A stretch of DNA of 20,016 nucleotides from Dirofilaria immitis (GCA_024305405.1 JAKNDB010000035.1:1-20016); one strand, 5' to 3'. Shown: positions 1 to 8,559, numbered from the stretch's first letter. Numbers and translations: made by a program. The notes: generated from the sequence alone by a model not told the origin.

Positions 1-79
1 TTTAAATAATGGATTTCTTCTTACAATTTTGCTCCATGCATGAAATCAAAGATAATAGGTAGAGCTCACAACAATCTTT

Positions 80-251
80 TCATTCAATAGGCCTATCTTC
101 TGATATGTTACAACGCATTTCAGTTGTAATTATTCCATTATCAGAAACCGATGAAATTATTTGTTTAGCTGAATTTTCAAGAAATGAATTGCGAAAATTT
201 CATTTATTACTGAGCAAAGAAAGTAAGGTTTTGACTAGGAAGACAAAATAG
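80..251. other. Segment open on both strands, exon-like (F, U1 copy)
   Basis: On the plus strand a 48-codon frame runs from ATG 105 to TAG 249-251 and contains a possible donor GTAAGG at 223. On the minus strand a frame ends at TGA 80-82. Read from an ATTCAG acceptor (exon 168 to 80), it gives 28 residues ending CNISEDRPIE. The copy in U4 (14,445-14,581) differs inside the shared part by two third-position changes, silent in either reading, and by a 15-nt in-frame deletion. The deletion removes the minus-strand ATTCAG acceptor but keeps both frames. A further A insertion near 14,575 truncates the plus frame at 35 codons. I do not recognise either product, and which strand was coding cannot be decided from two copies. 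Confidence 0.35.
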
Positions 252-1250
252 ACTAAGATTTTTTTCTTATGCTCCAATGATCATTTAATATTTTTGATGT
301 GATGAAAGCATCTCGAATATCGAAATTTCTTATGTTATGATGTACAAGTAAAGGGGTAATGTGGCTAATATTTATGATAGCATTAATGTCACAAAATGAT
401 AGCTATCAAACAACGAATAATCTCCCATCTGTCTAAATCAAAATATTACGATAGGTGTAATAAGACGATAAAAATAAAATCAATTTAACAATTAACTATT
501 ATAATATTAGAGAATAGATGCCTGTCTTTGTTGGCATTCTGATCTATTCAAATATGGGGAGAAAATCTGTTCAAACACCTTTGTGGTATATGGTAATAGT
601 TCATTGCAATATTGATACATATATATATATACTTTTTAAATTATTTCTGTTTCTGAAATGCTATCTTCCAGAATATCAGGAAATGGCTACATAACCAACC
701 GGAAACAATAATATGAGAAAATAATTTTTAATTAATTGCATGTGCTACAAACAACTAATCTATCATGAATAAGCATACCATATTAAAACGTATATTTTTG
801 TATAGCTTTCAGATTTTTGCGTCGCTAATTTTAAATCCCAAACAACATTTTTAAAATGAATTGAATGAATGAAAAATATTATTAATCATCATTTTCAGGA
901 GCAATTAATTAGAAAAGTGTAATTAAATACAATAAAAATCCAGGCCTCATGAATTGATGATTTGACAAAAAATAAGCAACTGTTACTAAATTTGAAAATT
1001 ATATAATACAAAGAGGAATAGCTCTTCAGTCCAATCCTTTTAGTAGTGGTCAAATCATTAAAACGATGATATTTGAATATATTAATTATTTTTGTAAATC
1101 AGTAAATGTAAGATTTTACATGCCTCGTAACTTCTTTCATTCTAAATTTTATGACTTGTATTATTAAATGGAAAGAATTTTTTCATAAGCGTAAATAAAT
1201 TTTGACATTTATTCCTTAAATATACGGAAAATATTACTTGAAACTTTGTT
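252..1250. other. AT-rich 5' region of U1, no convincing gene
   Basis: No long open frame is seen. The stretch matches 14,590-15,666 in U4 closely. A block at 357-495 is identical to 14,711-14,849. Inside it is a 25-codon frame (ATG 359, TAA 434-436) whose first 11 residues are hydrophobic (MWLIFMIALMS) and resemble a signal peptide, but chance is a fair explanation in such AT-rich DNA. A short AT dinucleotide run lies at about 617-631 and is absent from U4. Around 795-1,010 the minus strand resembles the 85-codon frame at 15,164-15,421 but is interrupted. Confidence 0.4.
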
Positions 1251-1401
1251 GAAAATTTACTATAGTAATGTCTAAAAAGTTCATAAATCATTAATTTTAT
1301 TATAAATTACCATTGAATAAGTTTGTCTCAACAAGAATAATTGAGTATTTTATCTATTGTATTTTCATATTGCAAGCATTATGAGTTGATAACATGTTTT
1401 C
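1251..1401 (+). promoter_or_regulatory. Putative promoter block upstream of A1, identical in U4
   Basis: These 151 bases are identical to 15,667-15,817, although the flanks on both sides differ by substitutions and small indels. The block ends about 70 bases before the first ATG of A1 and occupies the same place before A2. In U2, upstream of gene C, the equivalent sequence is strongly diverged. Its position suggests a promoter or enhancer of the A-type gene, but recent gene conversion would give the same identity. No factor binding site is recognised. Confidence 0.35.
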
Positions 1402-1444
1402 TTATGATAGGCATCATTTAGCATAGTACAATTGTGAAGTGAAT

Positions 1445-1455
1445 TATATTTGCAG
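1445..1455 (+). other. Splice or trans-splice acceptor before the A1 start codon
   Basis: TATATTTGCAG lies 18 nt before the first ATG of A1 (1,474) and is kept at the same place in A2 (ends 15,871) and partly in D (ends ~10,225). In C the AG is gone (TATATTCGGAA). In nematodes a spliced leader is commonly joined at such a site just before the first codon. A conventional 5'UTR intron is the alternative. Confidence 0.45.
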
Positions 1456-1473
1456 GAATTTTGTATTCTCATT

Positions 1474-2188
1474 ATGTGCTCATTTGGTAATCCTAAATCT
1501 TCGATTGCTGTAATAATAATGTAAGTTAAAGTGATAAACATATGTTTTTTATTGTCATGATAAAGAAAGAAAAAAAAGATATTGTTATGATATAATTCAT
1601 TCAATTTATTTATCTATTAATATATTCCTCTATTTTAGTGCAATATTATTATTTGCTGAAATGAATGCAATAGCAAGCTTAAAGTTACAATCGTTCAACA
1701 ATAATAGAGCTCGTCGTAATGTAAGTTTTAGACTTTTAATAATATTTAATATATCATACAATATACTGTAAAAGCTTATTAAGTTTCAGCCATTGACTGC
1801 CGATACAAAGTGCTGTCCTGATATTGCTCGCAGAAGGACAAAAAGATTTATTAGATTTCAATTTTGGATTGGAAATGGTGTTCATTTATACACTACCATT
1901 GGTGCATTTACTGCAGCTGGTATAGCTGGTGCAATTGGTGCTGGTCTTGGCCTTGGTGCAGCTTTAATTGCTACTGGTATAGGAAACGTTTGGAAAGAGA
2001 AAATCGGAACATCTTCATCCCAAACTGTTCAAGGAGGTAGTGCAGTGGTTACCCTACTTTATTGCCGGCGGGTGGTAGCACATATTACTGGTATGGTGGA
2101 AATAATGGACAACACAATCACTATTATTTTTTCCGCCTTCCTATTATTATTATTATGGCTGACTAATGTGCTTTATTTTACCGTATAG
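1474..2188 (+). CDS. A1: three-exon small secreted glycine-zipper protein, only fully open copy
   Basis: Exons are 1,474-1,520, 1,639-1,720 and 1,790-2,188. Introns of 118 and 69 nt start GTAAGT and end TTTTAG or TTTCAG. The joined frame is 175 codons. Residues 1-28 form a signal peptide: short polar start, hydrophobic core IAVIIIAILLFA, likely cleavage after NAIA. Residues 36-43 (NNNRARRN) and 57-62 (RRRTKR) look like basic processing sites flanking a short Cys-Cys segment (C51, C52). Residues 78-108 are Gly/Ala-rich with small residues every four positions (G93/G97, G95/G99), a glycine-zipper pattern seen in membrane-inserting helices. The motif GIGNVWKEK follows. Compared with A2, an indel near 2,036-2,070 shifts the frame, so the Tyr/His-rich tail of the family is read as an Ile/Leu-rich tail ending at TAG 2,186-2,188. 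I do not recognise the family. The start is chosen by the splice phase, the signal peptide and conservation in A2 and C. An AATAAA signal lies at 2,245-2,250. Antimicrobial, pore-forming or structural roles are speculation. Confidence 0.7.
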
Positions 2189-2189
2189 A

Positions 2190-2571
2190 TTGAAAACTTT
2201 TAAAGATTATGCGAAATTTTTTATAATATTCTATCGAAAAATTCAATAAACTATTAAACAGATTGTTCAAGGAAATTAATTTCTTAAATATATCAAAAAT
2301 CTATATTATAAAAGTTATCGCATGTAATCTTCCGCAATTTCGTCGTTGATTGGAATCAGTGATGTATTATTGGTATTTTTGTTAATCCATTCGCATATAT
2401 CACAAAATTCTCAATTTTCATTTCGTTTTACAATACATTTCATTCTACTTTCAGAGACAAAAAAATCACTGCTATCATTTGATTTTATGCGTAATTTTCC
2501 ATACTTTTTTATATTTCATTATTAATTGTTTTCTGAACTTAATTCGTCCATTGTTGTTCTTTGCTATTTAA
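2190..2571 (+). other. 3' flank of A1, source of the internal duplication
   Basis: After the A1 stop comes an AATAAA at 2,245-2,250 and then AT-rich sequence without a convincing frame. From about 2,390 to 2,560 it resembles 3,200-3,420. This shows that the block 'exon 2 + exon 3 + 3' flank' was duplicated inside the unit and gave the B copy. The equivalent stretch in U4 is 16,560-16,965. Confidence 0.45.
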
Positions 2572-2942
2572 ATGAATGCAAGCTTAAATTTACAATCATT
2601 TCAACAATAATAAGACCCATTATAATGTAACTTTTAGACATTTAGTAATATTTAATATATCATACAATATACTGTAAATTCTTATTAAATTTCAGTCATT
2701 GACTGCCGATACAAAGTGTTGTTCTGATGTTGCTCGCAGAAGAATAAAAATTATGTTGATGGTTTTAAGTGATACTTCTTGCATTTGGTGTACCTAATCT
2801 ATTTAGTTCAGTTGGTACACTTGCTGCAGTTGGAGGTTTAATTGGTATTGACATTGACTTGGGTGTTGATGTAGGAAGTGCTGGAGACGGGAAAACCACA
2901 TATCCTTCACATCATTTTATTAACCATTTCGATGATGGTTGC
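2572..2942 (+). pseudogene. B1: B-type family relic lacking exon 1
   Basis: Exon 2 remains at 2,572-2,626, where a 6-nt deletion and an extra T bring an early TAA. The donor is GTAACT rather than GTAAGT. The 69-nt intron is kept and ends TTTCAG at 2,695. Exon 3 (from 2,696) reads [18 protein letters not shown], then one lost base moves it to a stop at 2,795-2,797. In another frame the B-type hydrophobic part is still clear (VILLAFGVPNLF, then Gly-rich, then GKTTYPSHHF). No signal-peptide exon lies upstream, where the 3' flank of A1 is directly joined to exon 2. It is a relic unless it is spliced to exon 1 of A1. Confidence 0.75.
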
Positions 2943-3034
2943 AGTTAAATTGATTCAATTGATAATGTAATATCACTGGCAAAGAGAAAGTTGAATAACC
3001 CTTATTTCACCTTGAATTCGGCTGAAATATAATA

Positions 3035-4300
3035 TGCAAGTAATTGTCTTAATGAAAGTAAAGATATGAAAATTGAAATCAAGGTGTGAAAGAAAGCAAC
3101 TGATTATTGTTTCTGCATTTGTTGTTTTCTCGAAAACTAGTAATTTTCATTGACATTAAATAAAAATTTTTTTATAATTTTTAAGCCTGAATAAAACAAT
3201 TTCGATTCTCAACACGCTTTATCTTATTTGCATCATTTTTGTTTACATTAAGGAAAAGGAATTGCTTTTACTATTATAGACAGGAAGAATTGTTGCTATT
3301 ATTTGACTTAATACAATTTTAATCTTGCTTGCAGCATCTTTTTGCATACTTTTTCATTTTACATTACTATTTTTTTGAATTTAATTCGTTCATTGCTTTT
3401 CTTTATTATTAACAATAACTCACATCGAGCATTAACAGATAACAAAGATAACAAAGCTATTTTGAGTTTATTGTGGGTAATCATATTCAGCTCTTAATCA
3501 TTGCTAATCATTATGGACAGAAAGAAAATGATCGGTAATAATTCTCTTAATTCATTATTAGTCTGATAATCAAGCCTAAATAAACAAACAAATGTCAAAA
3601 TTATTCAGGGTTTGCGGTTCGTTCATTGAGATATGATTACTTCAAAATTTAAATTAAATCAAAAATCATGATTAAAAGATGAAGTACAAATGATATGAAA
3701 AAATAATTACAATAATTGAAAGTTTGCGAACATTTTTCGAGAAAAGACCGTTGAATTTCTCTTTTTTTCAAGCGTATTTCTAAGGCTTTTTTGGCCCCTT
3801 CTTTTCGTCCTTCAATATTTCGTTATCAAAGGCATATATATTGTTTTTTATTTTTCATTTTTTTGAACTGAAATACGTTAAAAATAATCAGACGCTTTAT
3901 TTTGCTCTATCACAGATATTTCAATGATATAAATTTTTTTCTATAAATTTTAAGTTGTTTTTACTTGCTTCCGTACTTTTTTTATTCATGAAATATAAAA
4001 GTTCACTCAAGAGTTGAAATAGTCATTCAGTCTGTCATTAAATGCGAGTTACATCTATTCGAAGACTGAAATAGTAACTTCAAAATAATTTATTCTTGAA
4101 TTTCATCACATTTGTTTCAAATTTTGTTTAATTATTGCTATTATAACAATTTTATTTGCTTAAGCATCTGTCAGATTGCTCTTGGTTCCTGAAATCAAAC
4201 ACCATTATTGATAAAAATCAATTCGCTTTTCTACCAGGCTTCGTTTACCTACTAATTTATCTATTATTAATTAATTCCTATATACGAATCATAAATCAAT
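3035..4300. other. U1 downstream flank, no intact gene
   Basis: The minus strand at about 2,978-3,130 carries the broken equivalent of the frame at 17,347-17,625: a TAA near its start and one extra base in the conserved RIQGEIR part. The rest (3,135-4,300) is AT-rich, aligns with 17,640-18,780 in U4 and more weakly with U2 and U3, and shows no convincing open frame. Similarity to U4 drops from about 3,760 onward. Confidence 0.4.
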
Positions 4301-4307
4301 GATACCA

Positions 4308-4552
4308 ATGAATTTTGCGAGACTTTATCAGAATTATCCCGAAACATTTGGAAAAACTGTTCAAATTCTTCAAAATTCTTGAAAAATTATTTATCTAATT
4401 ATATCATAAAGTTGTTTGTCTGCTCTTCAATTCATTTGTATAATCGAACTCAAAAAGAACGTTATATTTTTGCAAAAAACGCAGAAATAAAAAAATTCGA
4501 TAAAAATTGTGGTGTATGTAAAGAAAAGAAAAATTTCCAAAACAATTTTACG
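4308..4552 (+). pseudogene. E1: exon-like frame of a second, unrecognised gene family
   Basis: An ATG frame (4,308) reads MNFARLYQNYPETFGKTVQ and onward until TGA 4,380-4,382. One base out of frame it continues from 4,381 as KNYLSNYIIKLF and onward, up to a good donor (ACG/GTAAGT, exon end 4,552). Relative to U4 (18,930-19,097) a single missing base near 4,380 explains the break. FGK(S/T)VQI and KNYLSNYI are shared between the copies, with several third-position differences between units, as expected of former coding sequence. A C-x2-C pair (CGVC) precedes the donor. The frame stays open past the donor to 4,681. Function unknown. Confidence 0.4.
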
Positions 4553-4554
4553 GT

Positions 4555-5420
4555 AAGTATAGTAGAAAACGAGAATCAATTTAACATTGAATTATTACAA
4601 CAGAAAAAGAAAAACAATACTTATTTATTGGTCACTATAATCCAGTCTATTATTTATGAAGAAGAGAGAGGATATGATTAACAAAGGCAATCAAACATGA
4701 GGAGCAATGCTTAGTGTGATTACGGTCAGTAAAGCCTTAGATACGATAGCAAGAGACATTATGTTTTAACTTCTGTCTCGATAAGCATATCATCTTGCTC
4801 CATAATGGAATGTTCTCTTTTGAATGATAATCAAAATTTGTTTGTTCAGTTTATAGATTTTGGTCGAGTTTTTTATAGTTCTACACTCAAAATCAGCATG
4901 AACCAATTTACTGGCAAAAAATGGGCAAACTGTTATCAATTTTGAAAATCACGCCATTCAGAAGTGAATTAGCTACTTTCATCTAATTCTTTGCTTTAAC
5001 AGCGATGAAACTAACAAAATGAAATTGTCTCAGTGTATTATTTTATGATTCACTAGATGATAGATTCTACACATTCTGTAACTTCTTTCATCTTATGACT
5101 CGCCAATTTTCTTGAGAATTGGATGAAAAATTTTTGATAAATATAAGTAAATTTTCATATTATTCCTCAAGTGTGCATGAAAATGTTACCAGATAAAATT
5201 CACTTTACATTTATATGATAATATATCAAAAAAAAATATCATTGATTAGTTTTATTGTATATTCTCATTAAATGAATTTTTCCTGGTAAGAATATAATGG
5301 ACATTTTTTAGCGTTTCTTAAAAACAATTAATAATATGTTGTCTTATTGTCAGCTTTGTGAGCTTTAGTATAATAGCGCAATTGTAAATTGAATTATATT
5401 CGGAATTTTCGATTGTCATT
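4555..5420 (+). other. U1/U2 junction and upstream region of gene C
   Basis: This stretch has no convincing gene. The first part is specific to the U1 end. From about 4,900 it resembles 960-1,450 (upstream of A1) and 9,680-10,210 (upstream of D), which marks the start of unit U2. The 151-bp block shared by A1 and A2 is not kept here. Confidence 0.4.
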
Positions 5421-5980
5421 ATGTGGTCATTCAGCATTCCTAAATCTTCGATTGCTCTAATAATAATGTAAGCTAAAATGATAAACAGATATTTTTACTG
5501 TTATCATAATATTCATTCACTGAATTTATCTATTAATATATTCTTATCTTTTAGTGAAATATTATTATTTGCTGAAATGAATGCAATAGCAAGTCTAAAG
5601 TTACAATCGTTCAACAATAATAGAGCTCGTCGTAATGTAAGTTTTGGACTTTTAGTAATGTTTAATATATCATAAAATATACTGTAAAAGCTTATTAAAT
5701 TTCAGCCATTGACTGCCAATACAAAGTGCTGTTCTGATATTGGTCGCAGAAGAATAAAAACTTATGTTGATGGTTTTAAGTGATACCTATTGCACTTGAT
5801 GTAACTAATCTCTTCGGTTCAGTTGGGACACTTGCAATTGGTGGTTTAATTGATATTGGCATTGGTTTGAGTTTACTTGTTGGTGCAGGAAGCGCTTGGA
5901 AAGGAAAAACCACATATCCTTCACATCATTTTAATAACTATCGTGGTTTTAGCACACAGCTCGGACAGGGAAAATATTAA
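5421..5980 (+). pseudogene. C: A/B hybrid family gene, frame broken by a 1-base deletion
   Basis: Exons are 5,421-5,467, 5,555-5,636 and from 5,706, with introns of 87 and 69 nt and correct GT/AG ends. The first 43 residues match A1 closely (signal-peptide core [19 protein letters not shown], then RARRN). Exon 3 begins A-like (PLTANTKCC) and becomes B-like after about 5,745. The frame stops at TGA 5,781-5,783, giving 68 residues. Relative to B2 (GGTTTTCAAGTA) one C is missing (GGTTTTAAGTG). Past it a B-type tail of about 66 codons stays open to TAA 5,978-5,980, with a glycine-zipper stretch and GSAWKGKTTYPSHHF. Either the 68-residue secreted cationic peptide is made, or this is a pseudogene. 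The acceptor before the ATG is also lost, which favours decay. AATAAA lies at 6,036-6,041. Confidence 0.65.
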
Positions 5981-6309
5981 CAGTTTATATTACTTGAACC
6001 AGTCAATAATTTATTAATTAAAATGAAATAGCAAAAATAAATAAATATATTGCCAAATTTCATGTCAATTACTATGGATAGTTGAAATAATTTGATAATT
6101 AAATAATTGAAAGATAATAATTATTTTTAAATATCATTCGTCCAAGTTTATATATTTCTAAAATAATATTCTTCGTGAAATGCTTGTTAAAATTTATGCC
6201 AAAAAGGTTGAAAGCGTTTTAATAGCAGTATAAGAGTTCGAATTCTATACTAATTAAATATGCTATTTCGATGATGATTGCAATTAAATTGATTCAATTG
6301 ATAATGTAA

Positions 6310-6534
6310 TCAGTAAACAGAATAGAATGGATAGTTAAAACAATCATAGTTGAAGAACATAATTGAAGTAAAACAAAGAAACGGATGTAAAAAAGTTGCC
6401 TTTTTAAAAATTCGAGCGGAAAAATAATTGGCAAAGAGAAAGTTGAATAGCCTTATTTCACCTTGAATTCGGCTGAAATATAGTGTACAAGTAATTGTAT
6501 TAATGAAAGTACAAGGTATGAAAACTGAAGTCAA
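6310..6534 (-). pseudogene. H-type minus-strand frame, U2 copy (split)
   Basis: The frame matches the U4 frame at 17,347-17,625. It shares a stretch reading LYFSRIQGEIRLFNFLFANY, within which the two copies differ only by two silent Leu changes (TTA/CTA). The upstream part, which begins with ATG (MEKQLSVTFF), is separated from it by one missing base near 6,537. After ANY the two copies run in different frames because of an indel. Function unknown. Confidence 0.3.
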
Positions 6535-6591
6535 TTATGAAAGAAAGTAACTGATAATTGTTTCTCCATTTGTTATTTATTCGAAAACCAG

Positions 6592-6596
6592 TGATT
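6592..6596 (+). repeat. Left target-site duplication GTGAT
   Basis: GTGAT at 6,592-6,596 is repeated at 7,164-7,168 on the other side of the LTR-like element. The matching place in U4 (about 17,640-17,655) has a single GTGAT and no insertion. Confidence 0.85.
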
Positions 6597-6598
6597 GT

Positions 6599-6618
6599 CG
6601 CGAACACTGATTCGCGAA
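6599..6618. repeat. Perfect 7-bp inverted repeat at the left end of the LTR
   Basis: TCGCGAA and TTCGCGA are separated by 6 bases directly inside the left terminus. Such a stem near an LTR end may be part of the integrase recognition or may be chance. Confidence 0.5.
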
Positions 6619-6778
6619 ACTCCAACATACAATTACATAATTAAATAAATTTCTTATTGTAAATAAATAAGCAAATAGATTACTCACTGCAAATTAATGC
6701 TCATGAAACTATGAATCATCCCAGTCATATCCACATTCCTTAAAATTGTTTTTTCACACGTTTTGTTGTTATCTAGCC

Positions 6779-6941
6779 AATCTACATCCTTTTGTTTAAA
6801 CGCTTATTTTCCCACGCTAATCCCTCTTTTAATCGTACTGTAATGTTTCCTCCATATCCCAATCCACATCTTTATGTTTAAACGCTTATTTTCCCACGCT
6901 AATCTCCCTTTTAATCTTACTGTAATGTTTCCTCCATATCC
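6779..6941 (+). repeat. 82-bp tandem duplication inside the LTR
   Basis: Bases 6,779-6,860 and 6,861-6,941 are near-identical copies (both contain GTTTAAACGCTTATTTTCCC and end in CCTCCATATCC), with only a few differences. They lie upstream of the TATA-like motif. Duplicated enhancer blocks in this part of an LTR are common. Confidence 0.85.
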
Positions 6942-7163
6942 TGTATGTTTCCGGTGCTAGAATTAACCACTCCCACTTCTGGGAAGATATAAACCACGAG
7001 AGATCATCATCAAGATTATTGTTATCACTTAAGTACAATCAGTAATAAACGTTTCGGCTTCACGGTGTACGCTCAATACAGCTCCACTACACTCTACTCA
7101 ATCCCCAACACTGGTGACATTTGGTCCCCTTGACGTCAGCTCACACCCAATAAATATGCGACA

Positions 7164-7168
7164 GTGAT
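7164..7168 (+). repeat. Right target-site duplication GTGAT
   Basis: This is the second copy of the 5-bp duplication. The sequence that follows (ATTTTATTGAC) continues the host unit exactly as at 17,648 in U4. Confidence 0.85.
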
Positions 7169-7609
7169 ATTTTATTGACGTTTAATAAAAATTTATTTAT
7201 CCAATCATATATTTCGTTAATTTTTTAAACATTAATAAAGGCACTCCTGTTCTCGTTACATTTTATCTTATTCACATTATTTTTATATATAAGAAAAATT
7301 GCTATTATTATTTGACAATTACCATATAGCAACATCTTTTGCATACTTTCATCTTTTTCATTATTTTTTTACTAATAATAACTCATTAAGCATTAATAGA
7401 TAACATAGCTATTGTGAACTTATTTTCAGCTATTGTATTCAGTTTGAATTTTCACTAATGCATTAATCTCATTTCGATTTTTCGCTTTACATTTCTGAAA
7501 GTACACTGAGTTTCCCTATAGCAATTTAAATGTTGATTTTGAAATAAAAATTTAAGTGTTGAATATGAAATTTGAATTTTTTTGAACTGCAACATTAGCA
7601 TCAACTATT

Positions 7610-8180
7610 TTGGACGCAAAGGACAAATGCTAACTGTAGAAAAAGGATGGAGTTTATTGGAATAATTTCCTTGGTAGGTTTGGCGTTCAGTCGATGGGAG
7701 ACGAGGTGTAGTAATGTCGTCCATTAGGTTGAGTAGAATTGTTATTCTGACTTTTGCATCTTAATCATGAGTATATAATAATTTTGAATAATACGAAGTA
7801 ATAGGAGTGGTTTACAGCAAATATTTTAACAGATGTTCATTAAATAACGAGAGAAGCTGTAAGGGATCTGATTACAGCGATAGTTTTTTAGGTGTAAAAG
7901 AAAGGATTTAAATTTAACTGGATAAAGGTAACAAGCAGGCGCATAAAAATACTTAAGGAATATAAAATTAGTTACATGATTTATTATATTTATTTACATT
8001 TTACACGATTTATTCTATTAATTTAGTTTAGCGGAATTTAATATTTGCGACACCAACGATATTTCTCTAATCTCATTCTCAATTCAAGAATCTTAAATAT
8101 ACGATATTTTTTATCTTAAATATACGATATATATGCATGCATTAAAAATCAGACATACGATGAATTATCGCAAGCTCTGT
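7610..8180. other. U2-specific stretch, possible old insertion
   Basis: The stretch replaces the part that U1, U3 and U4 have at roughly 3,900-4,250, 12,400-12,780 and 18,400-18,780. Its first ~130 bases are more G+C-rich than the surroundings. It contains a 23-bp direct repeat at about 8,090-8,133 (ATCTTAAATATACGATAT twice). No terminal repeats, target duplication or coding frame were found, so its origin is open. Confidence 0.35.
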
Positions 8181-8559
8181 TAATAGTTTTTTAATTTTTC
8201 ACATTTTTGGTTCCTAAACAGTGATGTCGCTTTTCAAATTTTGCAGCATTGCAGCTAATAATTTTCAAAACAATTTAATTACATAAATTAGATATGAATT
8301 GATAAATGACTCCGACCCCACAATGACTATTTTCTGCATTTAGATAACCGATCGTTATTTCGTAATCTATATCAAAATATTAATCCATTTTACCTATATT
8401 ATCAGATGTTTCAGCTTTTATCCCGAAATAAAATTATTTCAGAGTAAGATGTTTTCAGGAATAAAATGGCAAAAAGATGTATCCAAATATGCAATAAGTT
8501 TAAATGAAATTCGATAAAGCCCAGAAAAAAGAAGAAATTATTGAAATCTGATTAAGATC

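Larger units (their letters stand above)
1..4735 (+). repeat. Tandem unit U1 of the four-unit array
   Basis: Base 1 corresponds to base 14,369, and the two stretches run side by side to about 3,750 / 18,200 with few differences over most of that length. The unit holds, in order, a segment open on both strands (80-251), a long AT-rich 5' region, gene A1, relic B1, the downstream flank with the remains of a minus-strand frame (~2,978-3,130), and an exon-like frame (4,308-4,552). The 5' end may lie outside the window. The right border with U2 is approximate. It is set where sequence resembling the upstream region of genes A and C begins again (about 4,740-4,900). Confidence 0.85.
6597..7163 (+). 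mobile_element. Solo-LTR-like insertion (567 bp) with perfect ends and target duplication
   Basis: The element begins TGTCGC and ends GCGACA, a 6-bp terminal inverted repeat with the TG...CA ends of retroviral-type LTRs, and it is flanked by GTGAT on both sides. It contains a possible TATA box (GATATAAACC, ~6,986) and an AATAAA (~7,042), the order expected of U3 and R. A motif ACTGGTGACATTTGG (~7,110) resembles sequences near primer-binding sites of Ty3/gypsy elements. Finding it inside the right end is odd, so the true LTR end or the element class is uncertain. It is richer in G+C than the unit around it. No internal coding region is present, so the element cannot move by itself. A TIR-bearing non-coding element is the alternative. 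Confidence 0.75.

Noticed and set aside
617..631. AT dinucleotide run
   Set aside because: It is too short and too ordinary in AT-rich DNA to annotate as a separate microsatellite feature.
1365..1604. 79-codon minus-strand open frame
   Set aside because: It lies antisense to exon 1 and intron 1 of A1, has AT-rich low-information composition, and the plus strand explains the conservation there.
5478..5675. 65-codon plus-strand open frame around exon 2 of gene C
   Set aside because: It reads through intron 1 into exon 2 and on into intron 2. The spliced model explains the conserved part and gives a signal peptide.
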